From Paraburkholderia sp. PREW-6R (GTDB taxonomy: Bacteria > Pseudomonadota > Gammaproteobacteria > Burkholderiales > Burkholderiaceae): a DNA stretch of 64,000 nucleotides. Under the pieces are notes generated by a model. It had not been told where the DNA came from and searched no databases. It worked only from the letters and a program-made list of their open reading frames with translations. Made by a program: the position numbers and the translations under genes. The stretch is taken from NCBI RefSeq assembly GCF_039621805.1, contig NZ_CP155074.1, forward strand, positions 868,001 to 932,000, read 5' to 3'. This document shows positions 42,052-51,291 of the stretch, piece after piece (the stretch's first letter is position 1; each line of letters opens with the position of its first letter).

Positions 42052-43721
42052 AGCGTTTCGCGGCTCTCTACACGGCGCTCGACGCCACCACGTCCACGCA
42101 TGACAAGCTGGAAGCGCTGACCAGTTACTTCGCCGCTGCCGAGCCGGAAGACGCCGCATGGGCGTCGTATTTCCTCGCAGGCGGCAAGCCGCGGCAGTCG
42201 GTACCGACGCGCCTGCTCACCGACATTGCGCGAGAGCGCGCAGGTTTGCCCGCGTGGCTTTTCGAGGAGTCCTATCATGCGGTCGGCGATCTCGCGGAGA
42301 CCATCGCGCATATTCTGCCGCCTGCGCAACGCACGTCGGAACTCGGTCTGACGCAGTGGATCGAGCAACGGGTGTTGACGTTGCGGGGCGTCGCGCCAGA
42401 AGAGTTGCGCACGCGCTTGCTCAGCTATTGGGACGAGCTCGACTGGAGCGGCCGATTTCTGCTGACGAAGCTGATTGGCGGAGGTTTTCGGGTCGGCGTC
42501 GCGCGGCAACTGGTGGTGCGCGCGCTCGCCGAAGTCGCAGGCGTCGATCACAAACGGATTGCGCAACGCATGGTCGGCTGGACCGACTCGCGGCAAACAC
42601 CGAGTGCGGCGCGCTATCTGCGGCTGATCGCGCCGGACACGCCGGGTGAAGACGCGGCTCAGGGTCAGCCTCACGATAGCGATCTGGGCCTGCCGTATCC
42701 GTTCTTTCTTGCGCACCCGTTGCAGGCCGATCCGGCGACGCTCGGCGATCCGTCGCAATGGCAGATTGAATGGAAGTGGGACGGCATACGCGCGCAACTC
42801 GTCAAACGGGATGGGCGCGTGTGGTTGTGGTCGCGCGGCGAGGATCTGATTACGGACCGCTTTCCGGAGGTGGCGGCGTTAGGCGCCGCGCTGCCCGATG
42901 GGTGCGTGATCGACGGCGAGATTCTGGCGTGGCAACCGGATGCGTCAGCACCGCTTCCGTTTGCCCGTTTGCAGCCGCGCATTGCGCGTAAAACGCTCAC
43001 TAAAAAAGTGCTGGCCGATTCGCCAGCCGCGCTGCTGGCCTACGACCTGCTCGAGGCCGACGGCAAGGATCTGCGTCTGCTGCCGCTCGCGCAGCGGCGC
43101 GAGCAACTCGAAGCTTTGTCGGCGTCGCTCGGCGATACCCTCGCGCGCGATCTGCTGCGCGTGTCGCCGCTCGTTTGCGCACCGGACTGGCAAGCGCTCG
43201 CCCGACTGCGCGACGAGAGCCGCGCGCGCGGCGTGGAAGGGCTGATGGTGAAAGAACGCGAGTCGATGTATGGCGTGGGACGCACGAAAGCATCCGGCAC
43301 CTGGTGGAAATGGAAGATCGATCCCTACGCAATAGATGCCGTGCTCGTATACGCGCAACGGGGTCACGGTCGCCGCGCCAGTCTGTACAGCGACTTCACG
43401 TTTGCCGTGTGGGACGAAGCGAACGGCGTACGCACGCTCGTGCCGTTCGCGAAGGCTTACTCGGGTCTCACCGATGAGGAAATGCGCAAGGTGGATGCGA
43501 TCGTGCGTAAAACGACGGTGGAAAAATTTGGCCCGGTTCGCAGCGTGACGCCTACGCTGGTATTTGAAATAGGCTTTGAAGGGATTCAGGCGAGTCCGCG
43601 TCACAAGTCGGGTGTCGCCGTGCGTTTCCCGCGCATGCTGCGCTGGCGCACCGACAAGCACATCGACGACGCCGACACACTCGCCATGCTCAAAGGCTTT
43701 ATCGACGATCGTGCGGGATAA
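42048..43721 (+). CDS. ATP-dependent DNA ligase
   Basis: 557 residues. An N-terminal all-helical DNA-binding domain (to ~200) is followed by the nucleotidyltransferase core, with motif I EWKWDG (K243 receives AMP). DGEILAW, GLMVKERESMYGVGR and the WWKWKID region match later ligase motifs, and an OB domain with GFEGIQASPRHKSGVAVRFPR ends the chain. It seals nicks, supplementary to the NAD-dependent LigA, probably in DNA repair with the exonuclease it is translationally coupled to. Confidence 0.93.
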   Translation: MKRFAALYTALDATTSTHDKLEALTSYFAAAEPEDAAWASYFLAGGKPRQSVPTRLLTDIARERAGLPAWLFEESYHAVGDLAETIAHILPPAQRTSELGLTQWIEQRVLTLRGVAPEELRTRLLSYWDELDWSGRFLLTKLIGGGFRVGVARQLVVRALAEVAGVDHKRIAQRMVGWTDSRQTPSAARYLRLIAPDTPGEDAAQGQPHDSDLGLPYPFFLAHPLQADPATLGDPSQWQIEWKWDGIRAQLVKRDGRVWLWSRGEDLITDRFPEVAALGAALPDGCVIDGEILAWQPDASAPLPFARLQPRIARKTLTKKVLADSPAALLAYDLLEADGKDLRLLPLAQRREQLEALSASLGDTLARDLLRVSPLVCAPDWQALARLRDESRARGVEGLMVKERESMYGVGRTKASGTWWKWKIDPYAIDAVLVYAQRGHGRRASLYSDFTFAVWDEANGVRTLVPFAKAYSGLTDEEMRKVDAIVRKTTVEKFGPVRSVTPTLVFEIGFEGIQASPRHKSGVAVRFPRMLRWRTDKHIDDADTLAMLKGFIDDRAG

Positions 43722-44070
43722 CCCGAACAGCGGAACTCCATAATACCGTGCCGCTATTTCGACACGTATTCTCTTTATTCTGACGCTTCACACAACAGGC
43801 ACGCGTTGAGCGGGTGCTGTTGCGAATCCTGATCATGACGCTACGTCCCCATAAGCGCGTATCGCCTGCGGAAGTATTTTGTTCATGCAAGGCTGCGGGT
43901 GTCGGTTCGTCTAATTATGGTCACCCCGCCGCGGTGGCCGCCGCGTACCACCTGGAGAAGAGTACCTGGTCAGAAGCATGGATTGAACGCACCACGGGAG
44001 CGCATCTTGCAACGCGGCCCCGGGTGTGCAGACAGACCGCGGAACGAAACGGCATCGGCAAAAGGAGAAC
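43722..44070. other. 349-bp intergenic region
   Basis: Upstream of the lone receiver gene. No coding or terminator pattern recognised; it should hold the receiver gene promoter. Confidence 0.4.
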
Positions 44071-44532
44071 ATGGTGACACCGAACGATAGAGTGGATGAC
44101 AACGACGACGTCGTGGTCTGGAGACCCATTCCGCATGCAATGGCCTCACACCGCCGCGTGCTGGTCGTCGACGACTATGCCGAAGCTGCCGAAGCGTTGC
44201 AGATGCTGTTGAGCGCCGACGGCTTCGAATGCCGCGCACTCGAAGATCCGCTCGAAGTGTGTGAAACGGCCTGCGCGTGGCAGCCGTTCGCGGTGGTGCT
44301 CGACATCAAGATGCCGGGCCTCGACGGCCTCGAACTGGCGCGCCGGCTAAGGGCAAATCCCGATACATCGCACATGTTGCTGGTTGCATGTACAGCGGCC
44401 GCGTCACGCGATGACCGGGCGCGCGCACGCGCAGTCGGGTTCGATGCGCACTGCGCGAAGCCGCTTACGCCTGAGCGTCTGTTGCGCGTGCTGGAGACGG
44501 CGGCGTCGGTGCATGCCGACGCTCCGCCGTAA
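44071..44532 (+). CDS. single-domain response regulator
   Basis: 153 residues: a ~25-residue polar leader, then one receiver domain with DD (VLVVDDYAEAAEA), phospho-acceptor D78 (VVLDIKMPG) and the conserved Lys in HCAKPLTPE. No output domain, so it acts by protein contact or as a phosphate relay. The strong AAAGGAGAAC just before ATG fixes the start. No kinase is adjacent. The hybrid kinases at 34.2 kb and 58.7 kb are possible partners, but each already carries a receiver. Confidence 0.92.
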   Translation: MVTPNDRVDDNDDVVVWRPIPHAMASHRRVLVVDDYAEAAEALQMLLSADGFECRALEDPLEVCETACAWQPFAVVLDIKMPGLDGLELARRLRANPDTSHMLLVACTAAASRDDRARARAVGFDAHCAKPLTPERLLRVLETAASVHADAPP

Positions 44533-44783
44533 CGGCAGTAACAGCATTGGTCGATTGAAAGAAACGCCTTATTTGTCCAAATATTGGTTTCTCTCCTGGA
44601 AAATCTCTGGTGCCGGGTGATGCAATTGAAGCGTCGTCACGAGGCCGTAACCTGAATTCTTTCCGCGTGAATGGTCATCTCCGGCTGGCGGCTGCCTGCG
44701 GGACCGACGGTTGCTGAATACGGTGCGCATCGCGCGCAACTGGATGCGCCGATCACCGTCATTTGCACCGAGGAGATTCCATC

Positions 44784-45650
44784 ATGACCGACGTAAAACG
44801 TCCCGCACCACCTTTCCCGGCGCAGCCTCAGAGCCAGACGCCCGGCCGCACCGCCGGCATGGACCCGCAACCCGATCACGGCGAGCATTCGTATCAAGGC
44901 TCCGGACGCCTTGCCGGCAAAGCCGCCATCGTCACCGGCGGCGATAGCGGCATTGGACGCGCGGTGGCGATCGCATTTGCCCGTGAAGGCGCCGATGTCC
45001 TGATCTCCTATCTCGACGAACACGACGACGCTCGCGAGACCGCGCGCTGGGTGGAGGAGGCCGGCCGCAAGGCGGTACTGCTGCCGGGCGATATTCGCAG
45101 CCGAGAGCACTGCGGCGCAATTGCCGATAAGGCCATCGAAGCGTTTGGCCGCCTCGATGTACTGGTGAACAATGCCGCGTACCAGATGAGTTATCCGTCA
45201 CTCGAAGACATTAGCGACGACGAATGGGACAAGACGTTCGATACCAACATCGGCGCCATGTTCAGAATCACGCGGGCCGCGGTCAAATATATGAAGCCGG
45301 GTGCCGCGATCGTGAACACCACGTCGATTAACGCCGATCATCCGAATCCTGGCCTGATCGCGTATGCGAGCACGAAGGGCGCAATCCAGAACTTTACTGG
45401 CGGCCTCGCGCAGCTGCTTGCGCAAAAGGGCATTCGCGCCAACTGCGTTGCGCCTGGTCCGATCTGGACGCCGCTGATTCCTTCGACAATGCCGCCAGAG
45501 AAAGTCGAAAAATTCGGTGAGCAGGTGCCGATGAAGCGCCCGGGACAGCCTGCGGAACTGGCTGCTGCTTACGTGATGCTCGCTTCGGATGAAGCGAGCT
45601 ATATATCGGGCGCAACGATCGCGGTAACCGGCGGCGCACCGATTATTTAG
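44784..45650 (+). CDS. short-chain dehydrogenase/reductase (general-stress-type)
   Basis: 288 residues. An N-terminal ~45-residue Pro/Gln-rich extension precedes a Rossmann fold with TGGDSGIGRA (cofactor loop), NNAAYQ, the catalytic Ser in NTTSINADH and the Tyr-x3-Lys motif YASTK. The extension and overall plan match the stress-type SDR group (B. subtilis YdaD/YhdF-like). Substrate unknown; NADP preference likely but unproven. GAGGAG stands 8 bases before the ATG. Confidence 0.92.
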   Translation: MTDVKRPAPPFPAQPQSQTPGRTAGMDPQPDHGEHSYQGSGRLAGKAAIVTGGDSGIGRAVAIAFAREGADVLISYLDEHDDARETARWVEEAGRKAVLLPGDIRSREHCGAIADKAIEAFGRLDVLVNNAAYQMSYPSLEDISDDEWDKTFDTNIGAMFRITRAAVKYMKPGAAIVNTTSINADHPNPGLIAYASTKGAIQNFTGGLAQLLAQKGIRANCVAPGPIWTPLIPSTMPPEKVEKFGEQVPMKRPGQPAELAAAYVMLASDEASYISGATIAVTGGAPII

Positions 45651-45777
45651 GCTTGTTAATTAAATTTCGATCAATACGAAGCGGGGGGCCATGCGGTCCC
45701 CCGCGTATTAGCTTGAACGATGGTGTCGAAAACGACGAGACGCGGCCCGGCCTGAAGAGACGCGTTAGATCACGCCA

Positions 45778-46182
45778 TCAATCCGGCGCGTACTTGAACT
45801 CGGGCATCGCTTCAATAGACTGCCTGGTTGCATTGGGCAGCACGACCCGGCGATTGTTGATCTGCAGATCGGCAAATGGCACGGCAACCAGATGCTTGCC
45901 CATTCCGAGAAAGCCGCCCACCGACAGAATGGCGTACGTGCTGCGATCCGCACTTGGCGAAACGATCAGATCGTCGAGTGTGCCGATCGTGTCCTTGTTC
46001 CTGTTATAGACATCCACGCCATTGAGCTTCGAAGCGCGATAGCCGCTCGCAAGCTGCACCACGTCTGTACGCTTTTCGGTAATTGCCTGAGGTGCGCCCT
46101 GCGCATAGGCGTTCCCATACGACGCAAGCGCGGCCAGCAGCACCGCGGAGGCAACGAAAGGCTTGAGTTGGATTTTTCGCAT
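45778..46182 (-). CDS. secreted PRC-barrel protein
   Basis: 134 residues. Signal peptide ~1-27 (ending NAYAQG), then a PRC-barrel-like domain (SKLNGVDVYNRNKDTIGTLDD, a typical entry). PRC barrels are protein- or nucleic-acid-binding modules; the secreted subgroup is common in stress-related gene sets. GGGAGAAC precedes the chosen ATG, and an upstream in-frame Met is excluded by it. It is divergent from glgX. Confidence 0.85.
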   Translation of the reverse strand: MRKIQLKPFVASAVLLAALASYGNAYAQGAPQAITEKRTDVVQLASGYRASKLNGVDVYNRNKDTIGTLDDLIVSPSADRSTYAILSVGGFLGMGKHLVAVPFADLQINNRRVVLPNATRQSIEAMPEFKYAPD

Positions 46183-46555
46183 GATTGTTCTCCCGTGATT
46201 TGCCAATAGTTCGAATAAACGCTGTCGTGCGAGCGCGTTGGTCGCCTTTCACATGGCTTGCTGCAAAAGTTGTGCCGCAATCTTGTTCAGCAGCGGCGGC
46301 CGCATCCGGCACGCGGCGCCGCGCGAAGGCTGAAGAGCAAGCGGACCGGCTCGGGTCCGGAAGTTGCTAAATCTGCGAGCCTGCTGTTTGACACTTTGCG
46401 CTGCAACGCACCGGCTGACGGCTCACCGTCCGGCCGGCCAGCCGCACCGAGCCGTTTGAAGGAACTCGCCAGACCGGACATTGCACTACCGAATCATTCA
46501 TTGCCTACCGTAAAAAACTTGCGCATTTGCGCTTTTCGCATCCACAGGAACCCCT
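46183..46555. other. divergent intergenic region
   Basis: 373 bp between the PRC-barrel gene and glgX. It should hold promoters in both directions. I see no coding sign; a run of A (AAAAAA near 46510) lies upstream of glgX. Confidence 0.4.
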
Positions 46556-48772
46556 ATGTCTTCCCAGGCTCAATACTCGACGCGCATTACCGAAGGCACG
46601 CCTTATCCGCTTGGCGCGACATGGAATGGAAACGGTGTGAACTTTGCGCTGTTTTCCGCGCACGCCACGAAAGTCGAACTGTGTCTGTTCGACGAGACGG
46701 GCGAGCATGAAATCGAAAAAATCGAACTGCCGGAATATACCGACGAGGTCTGGCATGTTTTCGTGCCCGGCCTGAAGCCCGGCGCCGTTTATGGATACCG
46801 TGTGCATGGTCCGTATGAACCGGAGAAAGGCCACCGCTTCAACCCGAACAAGCTGCTGCTCGATCCGTATGCAAAGGCGCACATTGGCGAGCTGAAATGG
46901 GCGCCGGAAATCTTCGGCTACACACTGGGTTCGGACGAGGGTGACCTGTCATTCGACGAACGCGACAGCGCGCCTTTCGTGCCCAAATGCAAGGTGGTGG
47001 ATGCGACCTTCTCGTGGAGCCATCCTGAGCGCACCCCGTTGCCTTGGGAACGCGTGATCTTCTACGAAACCCATGTGCGCGGTTTTACCAAGCGTCACCC
47101 GGACGTGCCGGAAAATCTGCGCGGCACGTTTGCAGGTCTCGGGCAACAACCGGTGCTCGACTATATTCGCAGTCTCGGCGTGACATCTGTCGAATTGATG
47201 CCGGTGCAGACGTTTGTCAACGACAGCTATCTGCTCGACAAGGGCCTGACGAACTACTGGGGCTACAACACGATCGGCTTTTTCGCTGCCGACCCGCGCT
47301 TCTTTGCGTCGGCCTCCGACCCGGTCCAGGAGTTCAAGGAAATGGTCGACCGTTTCCATAACAATAATCTCGAAGTCATTCTCGACGTGGTCTACAACCA
47401 CACGGCGGAAGGCAATGAACTCGGCCCCACGATTTCGTTCAAGGGTATCGACAACGCGTCGTACTACCGCCTGATGCCGGACGAGCCGCGCTATTACATC
47501 AATGACACGGGCACCGGCAACACGCTGAATCTGTCGCACCCGCGCGTTCTGCAAATGGTGACGGACAGCCTGCGTTACTGGGTGACGGAAATGAAAGTCG
47601 ATGGCTTCCGTTTCGACCTCGCCACGATTCTCGGCCGCGAACCGCATGGTTTCGACGAGGGCGGCGGTTTTCTCGACAGCTGCCGGCAGGACCCGGTGCT
47701 CTCCAGCGTACGGCTGATTGCCGAGCCGTGGGATTGCGGCCCCGGCGGCTACCAGGTGGGCGGTTTCCCGCCGGGCTGGGCCGAATGGAACGACCGCTTC
47801 CGCGACACCGTGCGCGAGTACTGGAAAGGCGACGAAGGCAAGGTTGCCGACCTCGCCACGCGTCTCACGGGTTCGGGCGACAAGTTCAACCACCGCGGAC
47901 GCCGCCCGTGGGCCAGCGTGAATTTTATCGCCGCGCACGACGGCTTTACGTTGAACGATCTGGTGTCGTACAACGACAAGCACAACGATGCCAATGGCGA
48001 AGACAACAAGGACGGTCACTCGGATAACAAGTCATGGAACATGGGCGTCGAAGGTCCGACCGACGACCCGGACATCCGCGCACAACGCGAACGGCAGAAG
48101 CGCAATCTGCTCGCGACATTGCTGCTCTCTCAGGGCACCCCGATGATTCTCGCGGGCGACGAATTCGGCCGCACGCAGAAAGGCAATAACAACGCGTATT
48201 GCCAGGACAACGAGATCAGCTGGGTGGACTGGGAAGCGATCAACGACGAAGATCGCGCGCTCACGGAGTTCGTGAGGAATCTGACGACGTTGCGCCACCG
48301 CTTGCCGGTTTTGCGTCGTGGCCGTTTTCTGAGTGGTGAATATAACGAGGCGCTCGATGTCACGGACGCGCGCTGGCTCTCGCCCGACGGCACCGATCTG
48401 ACGCAGGAGCAATGGGACGATCCGTCCATGCGTTGCTTCGGTCTGGTGATCGATGGCCGCGCGCAGGCAAGCGGCATTCGCCGTCCCGCTTCCGACGCGA
48501 CATTGATGCTCGTGCTCAACGCGCATCACGATGTCGTCAACTTCACGCTGCCCGACATTCCGGAAGGCGAAAAGTGGACCTGCCTGCTCGACACCAACAT
48601 GCCGGTGCGCGCCGAGTTGCCGCAGTTTAGCGCGGGCGACCAGTATCAGGTCACGGGGCGCTCCTTCCTGCTGTTCGCACTGGAAGCGCCGAGCCGCGCG
48701 ACACAACGCGTCTTCGAGCGGCTTGAAGAGCAACTCACGACCGACGAAAGCGAACCGCCCGCAGACGCTTGA
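46556..48772 (+). CDS. glgX: glycogen debranching enzyme
   Basis: 738 residues, GH13 debrancher that hydrolyses alpha-1,6 branches of limit dextrin. An N-terminal CBM48-like domain (residues ~10-120) precedes the barrel with DVVYNH (277-282), nucleophile D354 (GFRFDLATIL), acid/base E390 (LIAEPWD) and a later AAHDGFTLNDL. A C-terminal beta domain closes the chain. It is followed by a DUF2934 gene, a neighbour often seen next to glgX/trehalose genes. The glycogen synthase gene lies 30 kb away. Confidence 0.95.
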   Translation: MSSQAQYSTRITEGTPYPLGATWNGNGVNFALFSAHATKVELCLFDETGEHEIEKIELPEYTDEVWHVFVPGLKPGAVYGYRVHGPYEPEKGHRFNPNKLLLDPYAKAHIGELKWAPEIFGYTLGSDEGDLSFDERDSAPFVPKCKVVDATFSWSHPERTPLPWERVIFYETHVRGFTKRHPDVPENLRGTFAGLGQQPVLDYIRSLGVTSVELMPVQTFVNDSYLLDKGLTNYWGYNTIGFFAADPRFFASASDPVQEFKEMVDRFHNNNLEVILDVVYNHTAEGNELGPTISFKGIDNASYYRLMPDEPRYYINDTGTGNTLNLSHPRVLQMVTDSLRYWVTEMKVDGFRFDLATILGREPHGFDEGGGFLDSCRQDPVLSSVRLIAEPWDCGPGGYQVGGFPPGWAEWNDRFRDTVREYWKGDEGKVADLATRLTGSGDKFNHRGRRPWASVNFIAAHDGFTLNDLVSYNDKHNDANGEDNKDGHSDNKSWNMGVEGPTDDPDIRAQRERQKRNLLATLLLSQGTPMILAGDEFGRTQKGNNNAYCQDNEISWVDWEAINDEDRALTEFVRNLTTLRHRLPVLRRGRFLSGEYNEALDVTDARWLSPDGTDLTQEQWDDPSMRCFGLVIDGRAQASGIRRPASDATLMLVLNAHHDVVNFTLPDIPEGEKWTCLLDTNMPVRAELPQFSAGDQYQVTGRSFLLFALEAPSRATQRVFERLEEQLTTDESEPPADA

Positions 48773-48819
48773 CGGGTAGGCCGGGCACCTCGGCCCGGCA
48801 TGGACGCAGGACGCAGCAC

Positions 48820-48843
48820 GCATGGCCGCCGCGGCGGCCATGC
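48820..48843. repeat. perfect 24-nt palindrome after glgX
   Basis: GCATGGCCGCC-GC-GGCGGCCATGC reads the same on both strands. A shorter inverted repeat, GCCGGGC (48780-48786) / GCCCGGC (48793-48799), precedes it. Neither has a U-run; this may be a factor-independent hairpin or a protein site. Confidence 0.7.
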
Positions 48844-48952
48844 CGGGAATAACGCTTGCTCGATGATGCAGTAGCTGCGTGCGACTCGTTGACGACGATG
48901 CGCACGCAGTTGCCGTTACCAGTCCACGCCACGTCAAACCGAGGGTGATCAA

Positions 48953-49132
48953 ATGGAACAGGAACACAACTCGCAAGAGGAAGAGATTCGCACGCGCGCC
49001 TACTATCTGTGGGAGCAGGCCGCGGAGCCTAAGGGCACGCCTGACGAATACTGGGAACAGGCACGCGCAGAAATAGAAAAAGAAGCGCCGCCGGTTGAAA
49101 GCGGTTTGATCGCGGACGAACCGCGGAAATGA
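48953..49132 (+). CDS. DUF2934 mini-protein
   Basis: 59 residues, acidic helix-rich: EEEIRTRAYYLWEQAAEPKG then TPDEYWEQARAEIE, the DUF2934 signature. Its stop overlaps the AI-2E transporter start (ATGA at 49129), so the two are translated together. A GAGGGTGATCAA stretch precedes the ATG. The function of this family is unknown; it is common beside glycogen/trehalose genes. Confidence 0.85.
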   Translation: MEQEHNSQEEEIRTRAYYLWEQAAEPKGTPDEYWEQARAEIEKEAPPVESGLIADEPRK

Positions 49133-51270
49133 AACCTGTTTCCGATCCCCGCAACGGCCTGCGCGACAGCCGGCCGGCCGCGCATATCCAGGCTCCGCCT
49201 GCCGCTTTCGGCATCGACAGCCTGATCGCGATCGCGGTGGGGATCACGTTTGTCGCCTGCCTGTATTTCGCGAGCGCGGTGCTGATTCCCATCACGCTCG
49301 CCATTCTGCTGAGCTTTCTCGTCGCGCCGCTCGCTAACCTGCTTGAACGCCTGAAGCTGGGCCACGTGGCGTCTGTCTTCGCGGCCGTCGTCATCACTGT
49401 GTCGGTGATCGGCCTGCTCGGTGCGATGATCGCCGGTCAACTGAGCGACCTCGCCACGGGCATGCCACGCTACCAGGTCACGATTCAGCACAAGATGGAG
49501 ACCGCGCACAGTCTGACGGTCGGCAAGCTCGACCGCTTCGCAAGCCTCGCGGGACAGGCGCTGCAACGCGACACGGTCGAGCCGCCGCCGTCCGTGCCGG
49601 AGCGGAACAAAGCGTCTTCGTCGACGGCAACCAATACGCAGGTTCCGGCTGCAGTGCCCGTCGAAGTCCGCGAGCCGGTGCCCACGCCATTCGAACTCGC
49701 ACGGCGCGTGTTGTCGCCCGCGATCAGTCCGCTGGAGACAGCATTCATCGTATTTGTCGTGACCGTGGTGATCCTGTTGCAGCGGGACGATTTACGCGAT
49801 CGCGCGATTCGTCTGTTCGGTTCGCGCGATCTGCACCGCACGACCACGGTGATGGACGAAGCCGCGCGGCGCCTGAGCCGTTACTTCGTGTCGCAACTCG
49901 GCCTGAATGCGGGGCTTGGCGTCGTGATCGGCGCAGGTCTTTTCCTGATCGGCGTGCCGAGCCCAATTCTGTGGGGCATTCTCGCCGCACTGTTGCGGCT
50001 CGTGCCCTATGTCGGCATCTGGATTTCGGCGACGCTCGCCACCGCATTGGCGGCGGCCGTGAGTCCGGGCTGGTCGATGGCGATATGGTCGGTGGCTTTG
50101 TTCGTGACGGTGGAACTGGTCGCCGGGCAAATCGTCGAGCCGTTGCTCTATGGACGCAGTACCGGACTGTCGCCATTTTCGGTCGTGGTGGCGGCGATTT
50201 TCTGGAGCTGGATCTGGGGGCCCATCGGACTGATTCTGTCGACACCGCTCACGCTTTGTTTGCTGGTGCTCGGGCGGCATGTGCGGCGTCTCGAGTTTCT
50301 CGATGTGCTGCTCGGCGATCAACCCGCGCTTACGCCCATTGAGAACTTCTACCAGCGGGCGCTGGCCGGCGATCCCGACGAAGCGATCGAGCAAGCCGAG
50401 ATTCTGTTGCGTGACCGCTCGCTCTCCACGTATTACGACGAAGTCGCGATCAAGGGTTTGCGACTCGCGGCGAACGACGTGATGCGCGGCAGCGTGACCG
50501 CGTCGCAACTTGCGCGCATCGAAGCGACGACGAACGATCTGGTGGATGGACTCGATCATTTCGACGACGTCGACCCCGCGCCCGCTGGGGTCGAAGAGGA
50601 TTGGAGCGCAGCCGGACCGCGCGTGCCGCTGAATGCGGAGGTGGGTCCGTTGCCTGGCTCGCAGGATGACAGCACGGTGCGCGATGCGTCGTCCAGTGAA
50701 AGCCTTGCTTTGGCGCAGGAGCAGGTGCAGCCCCATCGGGACGCAGAGACGTCACCCACTGCACACCGCGCGACCGACAGCGACGGCGAGGCGCCACGAT
50801 CCGGCGAGGGCAAGCGTGTTCTTTGCATTCCCGGTCGTGGCCCACTCGACCCGCTCGCCACCACGATCCTGCTGCAATTGCTCGCCAAACATGGCTTTGC
50901 GGCGCGTGCGCTGCCGCACGATGCCGCGTCGCGTGCATCGATCGACAGTCTCGACGCAGACGACGTCGGCATTGTGTGCATCTTCTATTTACGCATCGAG
51001 GGTATTCCGTCCCATCTGCGTTATCTCGTCAGGCGGCTCCACGCGCGGTTGCCAAATGCGTCGATCGTCGTGGGTTTATGGGCCGAAGAGGACACGGAAA
51101 AATGGAGTGCCGATCTGCAGACGGCAGTCGGCGCCGCATGCTACGCAAGCTCCTTGCGTGAAGTGGTCAGCGCATGTCACCGGCTCGAAACGCCGAATGA
51201 GGCGAACGATGCAACGCATGTGGCGAGCGTAACCGACGCAGCCGCCGCCCTTGCAATCGTGAACGGCTAG
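49129..51270 (+). CDS. AI-2E-family transporter with long C-terminal domain
   Basis: 713 residues. About eight membrane segments: ~28-110 and, after a ~90-residue polar loop, ~205-385. This is the AI-2E/PerM/TqsA fold (GLFLIGVPSPILWGILAALL, then LVPYVGIWISATLATAL). A ~300-residue cytoplasmic tail follows: helices, an acidic linker, then a Rossmann-like part starting GKRVLCIPGRGPLDPLATTIL (~560). Typical family members are ~350 residues. The tail hints at a regulatory nucleotide- or cofactor-binding domain resembling a cobalamin-binding fold, without the ligand His (inference). Substrate unknown. Confidence 0.85.
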   Translation: MKPVSDPRNGLRDSRPAAHIQAPPAAFGIDSLIAIAVGITFVACLYFASAVLIPITLAILLSFLVAPLANLLERLKLGHVASVFAAVVITVSVIGLLGAMIAGQLSDLATGMPRYQVTIQHKMETAHSLTVGKLDRFASLAGQALQRDTVEPPPSVPERNKASSSTATNTQVPAAVPVEVREPVPTPFELARRVLSPAISPLETAFIVFVVTVVILLQRDDLRDRAIRLFGSRDLHRTTTVMDEAARRLSRYFVSQLGLNAGLGVVIGAGLFLIGVPSPILWGILAALLRLVPYVGIWISATLATALAAAVSPGWSMAIWSVALFVTVELVAGQIVEPLLYGRSTGLSPFSVVVAAIFWSWIWGPIGLILSTPLTLCLLVLGRHVRRLEFLDVLLGDQPALTPIENFYQRALAGDPDEAIEQAEILLRDRSLSTYYDEVAIKGLRLAANDVMRGSVTASQLARIEATTNDLVDGLDHFDDVDPAPAGVEEDWSAAGPRVPLNAEVGPLPGSQDDSTVRDASSSESLALAQEQVQPHRDAETSPTAHRATDSDGEAPRSGEGKRVLCIPGRGPLDPLATTILLQLLAKHGFAARALPHDAASRASIDSLDADDVGIVCIFYLRIEGIPSHLRYLVRRLHARLPNASIVVGLWAEEDTEKWSADLQTAVGAACYASSLREVVSACHRLETPNEANDATHVASVTDAAAALAIVNG

Positions 51271-51291
51271 GGCAGCGGCTGTTTACACGCG

